This document shows positions 7,084 through 13,804 of a stretch of 16,986 nt of DNA, in pieces. The DNA is taken from NCBI GenBank assembly GCA_019057975.1, contig JAHLWJ010000073.1, positions 1 through 16,986 of the forward strand, given 5' to 3'. The stretch's first letter is position 1. The number at the start of each line of letters is the position of its first letter. Under the pieces are notes generated by a model that worked only from the letters and a program-made list of their open reading frames with translations, was not told the DNA's origin and did not search any database. The stretch is from Promethearchaeota archaeon (lineage in GTDB: Archaea; Asgardarchaeota; Lokiarchaeia; Sigynarchaeales; SOKP01). A program made the position numbers and the translations under genes.

Positions 7084-8847
7084 TTAAAAAACAAATTCAT
7101 CTTTAATTACTTCCTCGTTCACACACCAAATATAATGCCCTTCTTCAACTTCTATCTTGTGAGGAGTGTCTTCCTTGCATAAATCATTATAAGATTTAGT
7201 ATAACACCTGGGGTGAAAACTACAACCTGGAGGGGGTGCAATTGGACTTGGGACCTCACCTGAAAGAACAAAAGTAATTTCTTGATCATCACTGACTTCT
7301 GATCGACTTGCAAGCAAGGCTTTTGTGTATGGGTGAGTGGGATTCGAGAATATCTGTGTTTTATTGCCTATTTCAACAATTTTGCCAAGATACATAACAG
7401 CAATCCTATCGGCAATATGATGAACAACAGATAAATCATGTGTTATAAAGAGAAATCCGTAATTATATGTTCTTTGTAAATCTCTAAGTAAATTAAGGAT
7501 TTGAGCTTGAACAGATACATCAAGTGCGGAAGTAGGTTCATCCAATATAATTAGCTCCGGATTGCAGGCTAATGCCCTGGCAATGATTATTCGTTGCTTT
7601 TGCCCCCCTGAGAATTCATGTGGATATCTATCCAAATGCTCTTTCTTTAAAGAAACTTCTTCCAAAAGTCTTAACACACGTTTTCTAAGTTTAATTTTAT
7701 TTGTGATCCCCAATATATTTTTAAGTGGCTCTGCAATGATATCTACAACTTTTGATTGAGGATTTAATGAAGCATCGGGATCCTGGAAGACTATTTGAAT
7801 ACTTTTTCTTATAATACGCGAATAATCTTTTGGAAGTAGTTCTTTTTTTAATAATATATCGCCTGAATTTTTCTCTACTAATCCTAAAATTGCTAAGGCT
7901 ACCGTGGTTTTTCCACATCCACTTTCTCCAACTAATCCAACAGTTTCACCTGCTTTAATGCTAAAGGAAACACCATCTACTGCTTTGACAGTACCAATTT
8001 GTTTTCTTAAAATACCTTTAAGAAGAGGATAATGAACTTTTAAATCTTCAATATCTAATAGAGCCTCACCTTTTTCAAGAACTTTCATTTCCTTTATATC
8101 ATATCGAGGGATTGTTCTATATGAAGCCTGCTTAAGGATGATTGTAACACATATAGAAATAATCCATGAAGTTAAAATAATTTGAAAGATATCATAATAA
8201 ACATCAGTTGGGCTTATAAGAAAATTTAGTGAAATATAAATCACCCCGGGAAGAGCAGCTGTTAAACCAATTAAATCTGTTGCATCATAAACTAATTGGA
8301 TTTTACTTCCATATTTTGTTACAAATACAGTAATACTAATCGTTAGTAAAACACCCATAAAATATTCTAAGAGATAAATTATTATTAATTCTTCAGGCAA
8401 AGAAAACAAACTGGTACGGAATATTTTAAACAGAAGATTAAGGAAAATACTTATCCCACTTAGAATAACTTGAATTATTGAAATTGTAATGAGAGAGTTT
8501 TTTAAATCTTTATTATAGAGTTTCATATACAACAAAGTACCAATAATAATATTGGCAATAATCATTAAAATATCAATTATGTTAAGCATATAAAAAAAAT
8601 CAAAATTTAATAGAAAAAAGGAAACAAAAATTCCCAAAAGATTGAATATTAACCAAGTAAGATTTAAAATGATTAACTTCATAAAAGGAGAGTTTTTTCT
8701 TAGTGTTAGAGAAAAACTGTTTGTATAAGTTTCTAGCCTCTGTATATATTTATTATACGATTTTTGTAAAACAATTCCAATTATAAAAACAGCAAGTACA
8801 ACAATTATTTGAATCCATGGTTCATTTCTAATGTTTTGTAATAGCAA
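7084..8847 (-). CDS. dppF: DppF/OppF-like ABC ATPase with an N-terminal polytopic membrane domain
   Basis: A 587-residue ATPase of a peptide ABC importer; ordinary DppF is about 320-340. Residues 260-587 are a complete NBD. Walker A GESGCGKT is at 307-314, the Q-loop is Gln355, the signature FSGGQ is at 412-416, Walker B ILDEP has Asp436 and Glu437, the H-loop is His470, and the C-terminal oligopeptide domain starts HPYTKALL at 505. Cys542, 548, 557 and 575 match the cysteines that bind a [4Fe-4S] cluster in some studied family members. Residues 1-240 are extra: about seven hydrophobic helices (near 12-28, 57-80, 84-108, 117-140, 151-176, 188-211, 219-238) in one uninterrupted frame. The start is TTG at 8847 after GCGTGATT, with an in-frame stop three codons upstream. 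An internal ATG at 8088 (Met254) lies only about 2 nt after AAAGGA, which is poor spacing. It is last in the operon. Gene naming is by family; the substrate is unknown. Confidence 0.9.
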   Translation of the reverse strand: MLLQNIRNEPWIQIIVVLAVFIIGIVLQKSYNKYIQRLETYTNSFSLTLRKNSPFMKLIILNLTWLIFNLLGIFVSFFLLNFDFFYMLNIIDILMIIANIIIGTLLYMKLYNKDLKNSLITISIIQVILSGISIFLNLLFKIFRTSLFSLPEELIIIYLLEYFMGVLLTISITVFVTKYGSKIQLVYDATDLIGLTAALPGVIYISLNFLISPTDVYYDIFQIILTSWIISICVTIILKQASYRTIPRYDIKEMKVLEKGEALLDIEDLKVHYPLLKGILRKQIGTVKAVDGVSFSIKAGETVGLVGESGCGKTTVALAILGLVEKNSGDILLKKELLPKDYSRIIRKSIQIVFQDPDASLNPQSKVVDIIAEPLKNILGITNKIKLRKRVLRLLEEVSLKKEHLDRYPHEFSGGQKQRIIIARALACNPELIILDEPTSALDVSVQAQILNLLRDLQRTYNYGFLFITHDLSVVHHIADRIAVMYLGKIVEIGNKTQIFSNPTHPYTKALLASRSEVSDDQEITFVLSGEVPSPIAPPPGCSFHPRCYTKSYNDLCKEDTPHKIEVEEGHYIWCVNEEVIKDEFVF

Positions 8848-8876
8848 ATTTAATCACGCTCTATAATTATTTTTAA

Positions 8877-10790
8877 TTATGTCTTTTTTAAATAATCTAT
8901 ATACTCTGGATCATAGAGATGACACGCTACATAATAATTTGGGTCAACTTCTATACTTTTTGGGATTATAGAATTACAAATTTCAAATCGGTCTGGACAT
9001 CGTGGATGAAAACGACAACCTGTAGGAGGATATATTAAATTAGGAACTGATCCCGGAATGACCTCTAATTTCTCTTTTACTTCTCCCACTTTTGGAATCG
9101 ATTTCAAGAGAGCTTTAGTATACGGATGTAAGGGAGAATTGAATAGTGTTTTTCTTAATCCATATTCCACAACATAACCACTATACATCACTGCGACTTT
9201 ATCACTAACCTTAGAAATAACTCCTAAATCATGTGTAATAAATAATATTGAAGTTTCATACTTTTTCAATAAATCTTTCATAAGTTTTAGTATTTGATTT
9301 TGAACAGTCACATCCAAAGCAGTTGTGGGTTCATCTGCTATCAATAAACTTGGATTGCACGCAAGAGCCATAGCGATTTGGACTCTTTGTCTCATACCAC
9401 CACTTAATTCGTGGGGATAGAGGTCATAGATGTTTTCAGCATCAGGAATATTTAAATCTTTTAACATTTTTACTGCCCAATCACGAGCAACTCCATACAT
9501 ACTTTTATTAGGGTTCTTTATAGCTTCTAAAGTTAATTCTTTTTCCATGTTCAGAAGATACACTTCAGATATCTGTTTTCCTATTTTAAAAACAGGGTTT
9601 AAGGAAAGTAAAGGATCTTGAAAGATCATTGTTATTTCTTTTCCACGATATTTTAACATTTCTTCCTTATTTTTTTTCAATAAATCCTCTCCTTTATAAA
9701 AAATCCGTCCGGCTTCAATTACACCGGGGTCTCTTATTATTTGAAGAATAGATAATGCTGTGACTGTTTTTCCACAACCTGTTTCCCCTACTAACCCTAA
9801 TACTTCCCCTTTCTTTATTTTTAAAGATATTTTCTCTAAAGCTTTCACGACTCCTTCTTCCGTATAGAAATAAGTTTTAAGATCTTCAACTTCCAAAACA
9901 ATATCTTTCAGATCTTCTTTGCGATCTTTTTCCTTCTCTTTAATTTCCTCTTGAAGTCTAATCTTGCTTATTTCCCCACTTTCAGGTAAATATTTATATT
10001 TTAGGAAATAAAAAAATGAAACAACATAAATTCCAATATTAGTAATTATCTGAACTCGAAAATCTAAGAAAAAACTGCCAAAATCGAAAAAATTACCTAA
10101 ATATGCCACGAAAAGAAAGGTGAGGAAGGACCATAAAAAGTATGTAATAAAACAACTAATGATCATTGCTTTTTTTAATACAGGCTTAGCTATTCTAGTT
10201 TCTATATTTCTCATTCTATTTATAAAATAAGTTAAAATAAAACAAAATGATACGATTCCAAATTCATTCATAAAACTAAGATAGAAAATATCGTTAAACG
10301 CTATTGGTGCAAAGATTAATGAGATGATCGCTTTACCAAGAGGTTTGATGTATAATGAAATGTTTAATATGGCAAGAAGATCGATAAAGAAAAATGCCAA
10401 AGAAAGTGCTAAACATAAAATTATATATCTTCTGGTCCATTTTTTAAACTCATTGCTGATTTTTCGATCCTTTCTTAACGCGAATAATCTATAAAATTGA
10501 GCGAATAATAGAATTCCTATACCAAATAGAAATTGATCTGTAGACAACGCTGTAAAAATAATATGGAAAGATGTTAATATTTGAAAGAGCATCTTAATCC
10601 CAAATATTATTCCAAAACAAATCAATGAACTAATTCCCGTACTTAAACCAAAAGATTTTTCATCAATTCTAAACTCCCTTGGAGTAAGTCTATAAATAAT
10701 ATAAAAACCTATAATTAGAAGTATTATTAAAAAAAAAGCTTCTAAAAACGCCATTAACGGATTAAGAAAAACTATTATCTGAAATATCAT
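8877..10790 (-). CDS. dppD: DppD/OppD-like ABC ATPase with an N-terminal polytopic membrane domain
   Basis: A 637-residue ATPase; ordinary DppD is about 330. The NBD at 296-637 is complete: Walker A GETGCGKT 335-342, Gln391 in IFQDPLLSLNP, signature LSGGMRQR 462-469, Walker B IADEP with Asp486 and Glu487, His520, and HPYTKALL at 555. Cys592, 598, 605 and 623 fit the DppD [4Fe-4S] pattern. Both this and the partner ATPase retain the Walker B Glu, so both sites of a heterodimer look competent. Residues 1-266 form about seven or eight hydrophobic helices (near 12-33, 47-74, 86-104, 121-146, 150-172, 176-192, 205-232, 246-266). A charged linker (about 270-295, rich in E and K) follows, with no Met from which the NBD could start alone. 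The ATG at 10790 lies 17 bp after the DppC stop. I do not recognise the membrane domain. Confidence 0.9.
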   Translation of the reverse strand: MIFQIIVFLNPLMAFLEAFFLIILLIIGFYIIYRLTPREFRIDEKSFGLSTGISSLICFGIIFGIKMLFQILTSFHIIFTALSTDQFLFGIGILLFAQFYRLFALRKDRKISNEFKKWTRRYIILCLALSLAFFFIDLLAILNISLYIKPLGKAIISLIFAPIAFNDIFYLSFMNEFGIVSFCFILTYFINRMRNIETRIAKPVLKKAMIISCFITYFLWSFLTFLFVAYLGNFFDFGSFFLDFRVQIITNIGIYVVSFFYFLKYKYLPESGEISKIRLQEEIKEKEKDRKEDLKDIVLEVEDLKTYFYTEEGVVKALEKISLKIKKGEVLGLVGETGCGKTVTALSILQIIRDPGVIEAGRIFYKGEDLLKKNKEEMLKYRGKEITMIFQDPLLSLNPVFKIGKQISEVYLLNMEKELTLEAIKNPNKSMYGVARDWAVKMLKDLNIPDAENIYDLYPHELSGGMRQRVQIAMALACNPSLLIADEPTTALDVTVQNQILKLMKDLLKKYETSILFITHDLGVISKVSDKVAVMYSGYVVEYGLRKTLFNSPLHPYTKALLKSIPKVGEVKEKLEVIPGSVPNLIYPPTGCRFHPRCPDRFEICNSIIPKSIEVDPNYYVACHLYDPEYIDYLKKT

Positions 10791-10807
10791 TTTTTATCAT
10801 TACTAAT

Positions 10808-11788
10808 TTATATTTTTAATCTAGGATCTATAGCATCTCTCAAACCATCACCAATTAACATCGCCGCAATTGCAAAGAGGCCAGTACATATTCCGGGTAT
10901 TAAAAAGGCAAGGATATTATCCTCATAAATATTACCCCAAGAAATATCTTGTCCCCAGTTTGGAATTTGAGCGTTAACTAGGCCGAGAAACGAAATTGCA
11001 GCTATTCCTAGCATAGTAATTGCCATCTGCCCAAAAAATGTTAGAATCATTGGTGGTAAGGCATTTGGGAGAATATGTGAAAACATAACTTTGAATTTTA
11101 ATGCCCCTCCTGTTTTAGCAGCCTTAACATAAAGCATTTCTTTAATTTGTAAGACTAGAGATCTCATAAATCTTAAATTTCCAGCAATTGCAAAAGCTCC
11201 CCAGATCATTAACATGTCTATCAAGTTTAAACCTAAAATTTGAGTTAAAATTAAAACTATTACTAAAGTTGGTATCGAATATATTAAATCAACAATTCGC
11301 ATCAGAACATAATCCACTTTACCTCCAAAATATGCTGAAATAATCCCTAATATTAATCCCCCACCAACAGCAAGTCCAGTAGGTATCATAGCCATAAGTA
11401 ATGAAGTTCGAGCACCCCACAACATTCTTGCTAAAACATCGTAACCACTTCTTGTAGTTCCTAATGGATGCGCTGGACTCGGAAGCAAAAAGGGAATACC
11501 CGGAATTGAGGGAGGTACCATTTCTTGCAGAGGAAATTTTGTTAGCCATGGAACAAATATACCCATGAATACAAAACTTAAAATAACTAAAGCACCGGAT
11601 ATTGTCAAAGGAGTAAGTAAATGACGAAAAAACCTTCTTTTAGATTTTATCTTTTCAATTTCATATTCTTGCTCAGAGAATTCAGGAACTCTCCACCCCG
11701 GAAGTAGATAAAATTTAATTAACGATAAAATTCTCGGTTTATTATTTTTTCCCTTAATTCTATCAATTTGTTTTTCTGTTTCAATCAA
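10808..11788 (-). CDS. dppC: DppC/OppC-like peptide ABC transporter permease
   Basis: A 326-residue inner permease that pairs with the DppB-like subunit to form the translocation path. It has the OppC-type layout: a cytoplasmic N-terminus of about 58 residues, a first TM at 59-80, HPLGTTRSGYDVLARML at 107-123, then about five helices. The coupling (EAA) loop KAAKTGGALKFKVMFSHILP lies at 222-241, and FLGL, NWGQ and GDGLRDAIDPR lie toward the C-terminus. The length is slightly above the usual 290-310. The start is TTG at 11788, supported by AAAGGT with a 7-nt spacer; the first internal Met is residue 74, inside the first helix. It sits 33 bp after the DppB-like gene and 17 bp before the DppD-like gene. 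Confidence 0.94.
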   Translation of the reverse strand: MIETEKQIDRIKGKNNKPRILSLIKFYLLPGWRVPEFSEQEYEIEKIKSKRRFFRHLLTPLTISGALVILSFVFMGIFVPWLTKFPLQEMVPPSIPGIPFLLPSPAHPLGTTRSGYDVLARMLWGARTSLLMAMIPTGLAVGGGLILGIISAYFGGKVDYVLMRIVDLIYSIPTLVIVLILTQILGLNLIDMLMIWGAFAIAGNLRFMRSLVLQIKEMLYVKAAKTGGALKFKVMFSHILPNALPPMILTFFGQMAITMLGIAAISFLGLVNAQIPNWGQDISWGNIYEDNILAFLIPGICTGLFAIAAMLIGDGLRDAIDPRLKI

Positions 11789-11795
11789 AAATATT

Positions 11796-11801
11796 ACCTT
11801 T
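11796..11801 (-). promoter_or_regulatory. Shine-Dalgarno that supports a TTG start for the DppC-like gene
   Basis: AAAGGT on the minus strand, 7 nt before the TTG at 11788. No ATG or GTG lies at a comparable position, so the site decides the start. Confidence 0.6.
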
Positions 11802-11821
11802 ATTTTGTATTTAAACTTCTT

Positions 11822-13060
11822 TTAAGAATAGATAATCCGAGGATCAATAATAGTGTACAATACATCAGCAATTAAATTGCTACTTAATAGAATTATTGTA
11901 GCAACGATTACACATCCATTTATTACTGAAATATTACCTGACATTATTGAAGTAAAGAATGTGTCCCCAAATCCAGGGTATTCAAATATATATTCAATAA
12001 AGATAGACCCCAATAGAATAGAGGCTACTCCTCCAATGATAAGATTACTTGTTGGAATTAATGCATTACGAAGTGCGTGTTTATTAATGATTTCTTTTTC
12101 TGGAACTCCTTTAGCGCGTGCGGTTCTTATGTAGTCCTGATTTAACACATCAAGCATACTGGATCTTGTTTGTCTTGTAATCCCGGCGAGGCTTACTAAT
12201 GTGATCGAGATTGCAGGAAGAATGAAGTGAGCTATTGTATCCCAAAAATAGATCGGCTCATTGAATATTATACTATCAAGAAGTCTAAACTTTGTGCCAT
12301 ATGTATATGTAAAAATCATTATTGGAATAATTACAATAATGCAGATTAATATTCCTAAAATCAGCAAAAATATGTAATTTTTATTTGCTGGTTTGTCCTG
12401 TTTCCTGAGTTTATTACCGCGATAAATTAGGTATAACCCTCCTATCATTAAAATACATAGCAATAACACGCCGACTAAACTAGATTGAGGTGCTATGATA
12501 TCTGGAAAAGAAGGATCCAACAATACATTATTAGATTTATAAATGCCAATATCGAACGCAAAAAAGGTTCCTTCAAATAATACCCTACCAAATAAATATT
12601 GAAGCAATATAGCGATCCAAAAACTAGGAAATCCCGCTCCAATTACTGCTACAGATCGAATTATAATATCTTTCTTCTTTTTCCTATTTTTTGCTGAAGT
12701 ACTTCCTAGTTTAACAGCAATTATTGGTATTATAAAAATGGGAATAATCATCATCTCAAGCGTTCTTGGAAGAACCGTTATAATTATATCAGTAACTAAC
12801 CAACCTTCAAATTTCCCACTATACGATTCCCCCCAATTGCCTGTGAAAAAATCTCGAAAGTAATTAAAAAATTGAACGTAAATCGGTTGATCTAATCCCA
12901 ATCTTGCCATTTCATCGTAATAAATTTGCATATCCCATGCAGTTACCTCCGATTGCAAAGGATTTATCGCCATTGCGTGAGATAAAACCCATGTGATTAC
13001 TAAAACGGCAAATAACATTGGAATCATCATGAGGATTCGTTTAACAATGTATTTAACCAT
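11822..13060 (-). CDS. dppB: DppB/OppB-like peptide ABC transporter permease with an extra TM pair
   Basis: A 412-residue permease; family members are typically about 305-340. The N-terminus MVKYIVKRILMMIP is the standard DppB opening, followed by LGLDQPIYVQFF at 54-65 and GNWGESY at 74-80. The coupling loop DYIRTARAKGV at 309-319 runs on to HALRNALIP at 328-336, and IFEYPGFG (358-365) and DPRI near the end are conserved DppB features. The surplus length lies mainly at about 190-257, where two added hydrophobic segments (about 193-213 and 228-252) flank the charged stretch RGNKLRKQDKPANK. The ATG at 13060 is chosen by fit to the family N-terminus; it lacks a close Shine-Dalgarno, and AAGGTGA lies 27 nt upstream. 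It is second in the operon, 35 bp after the 4-TM protein. Confidence 0.92.
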   Translation of the reverse strand: MVKYIVKRILMMIPMLFAVLVITWVLSHAMAINPLQSEVTAWDMQIYYDEMARLGLDQPIYVQFFNYFRDFFTGNWGESYSGKFEGWLVTDIIITVLPRTLEMMIIPIFIIPIIAVKLGSTSAKNRKKKKDIIIRSVAVIGAGFPSFWIAILLQYLFGRVLFEGTFFAFDIGIYKSNNVLLDPSFPDIIAPQSSLVGVLLLCILMIGGLYLIYRGNKLRKQDKPANKNYIFLLILGILICIIVIIPIMIFTYTYGTKFRLLDSIIFNEPIYFWDTIAHFILPAISITLVSLAGITRQTRSSMLDVLNQDYIRTARAKGVPEKEIINKHALRNALIPTSNLIIGGVASILLGSIFIEYIFEYPGFGDTFFTSIMSGNISVINGCVIVATIILLSSNLIADVLYTIIDPRIIYS

Positions 13061-13095
13061 ATTAGTAGACTTTTTTGCTATATTAATTCACCTTT

Positions 13096-13599
13096 TTAAA
13101 TTTCACTTAATGTGTTAATATATTTCTTCAAGTACATGCCGGAAAGTGCTCCACCTATATTTATTCCAAATAAAATCAATAAATTGATATACCCCTTGAT
13201 TGATGCGAACTGAAGAAGGAGCGGTTCAAAAGAAAATCCAAACATGATAAAATAAAAAACGAAACTTTCAAAAACAATAAAAAGGACTAACCATAAAGAG
13301 GCCCGAATTCCATAATGCGGAATATCCTCCTTATAGGTTAACCAAAAACAAACAGAAAATAATAGTAACCAAGGTAACATGAAACTCTCTAAAAAATATT
13401 CGTATGTCCAAAAAATCATTGAATTTACAGTTTCAGGTATATCTGTAAAAGAGAACCAATCAATTCCCTCGTCAAACATAAAAATATTAACAATAATACC
13501 ATAATACGCAAGAAAAATAAAAATATATGCAAAAGTAACTCGTCCTTGTCGTCCCCAGTCTATTTTCCAACTTCCTTTATCCTTACTATTGGTTAGCAT
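13096..13599 (-). CDS. Small four-helix membrane protein of unknown function, first gene of the transporter operon
   Basis: A 167-residue protein that I do not recognise. A polar N-terminus (about 20 residues) precedes hydrophobic segments near 21-41, 70-88, 97-120 and 132-155; the C-terminus is short and polar. A loop between the first two helices (about 42-69) is acidic and aromatic (FDEGIDWFS). There is no signal peptide cleavage site, metal motif or enzyme motif. It starts at the ATG at 13599, with no Shine-Dalgarno, and is followed 35 bp later by the DppB-like permease, so it is very probably co-transcribed. Its position suggests an accessory or assembly subunit of the importer; this rests on context only. 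Confidence 0.75.
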   Translation of the reverse strand: MLTNSKDKGSWKIDWGRQGRVTFAYIFIFLAYYGIIVNIFMFDEGIDWFSFTDIPETVNSMIFWTYEYFLESFMLPWLLLFSVCFWLTYKEDIPHYGIRASLWLVLFIVFESFVFYFIMFGFSFEPLLLQFASIKGYINLLILFGINIGGALSGMYLKKYINTLSEI

Positions 13600-13660
13600 G
13601 TTGAGTTAGCTATATCTAAATTCTTCCATCTTTAATGTTATAATAAAAAAATTAGAGTTG

Positions 13661-13670
13661 TATTTAATAA
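13661..13670 (-). promoter_or_regulatory. Candidate TATA box for the transporter operon
   Basis: The minus strand reads TTATTAAATA about 62 bp before the ATG at 13599, giving a predicted leader of about 35-40 nt. A weaker alternative, TTATTATAAC, lies at 13637-13646. This is inside the 205-bp divergent gap 13600-13804, which also holds the binding-protein promoter; no gene is seen there. Confidence 0.4.
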
Positions 13671-13692
13671 TTATTAGTTTATATCTTCTTTT

Positions 13693-13704
13693 TTACATAT
13701 GTAA
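13693..13704. promoter_or_regulatory. Candidate operator TTAC-ATAT-GTAA, copy 3 (perfect palindrome)
   Basis: A perfect 12-bp palindrome, 23 bp upstream of the TATA box of the substrate-binding protein and about the same distance behind the divergent operon promoter. It shares half-sites and spacing with 1174-1185 and 2862-2873. Confidence 0.45.
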
Positions 13705-13721
13705 TTCAAGAATTTTTGTTT

Positions 13722-13735
13722 GAAAGGTTTAAATA
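13722..13735 (+). promoter_or_regulatory. BRE plus TATA promoter of the substrate-binding protein
   Basis: GAAAGG followed directly by TTTAAATA is a textbook archaeal BRE/TATA pair and the strongest promoter in the window. The predicted transcription start is near 13757-13760, giving a leader of about 45 nt, which fits a high-abundance binding protein. Confidence 0.7.
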
Positions 13736-13792
13736 CTTAACGATACAGTTACTTGAATATATCTAAAAATCTATAAAAAAAATAATTAGAAA

Positions 13793-13797
13793 AAGGA
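13793..13797 (+). promoter_or_regulatory. Shine-Dalgarno of the substrate-binding protein
   Basis: AAGGA, 7 nt before the ATG at 13805. Confidence 0.6.
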
Positions 13798-13804
13798 AAA
13801 GAAA

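Noticed and set aside
8086..8088. Internal ATG (Met254) of the DppF-like gene as the true start, giving a standard soluble NBD
   Set aside because: AAAGGA lies only about 2 nt before it, too close for good initiation, and the upstream frame is open, strongly helical and begins at a well-placed TTG. I keep it as an alternative only.
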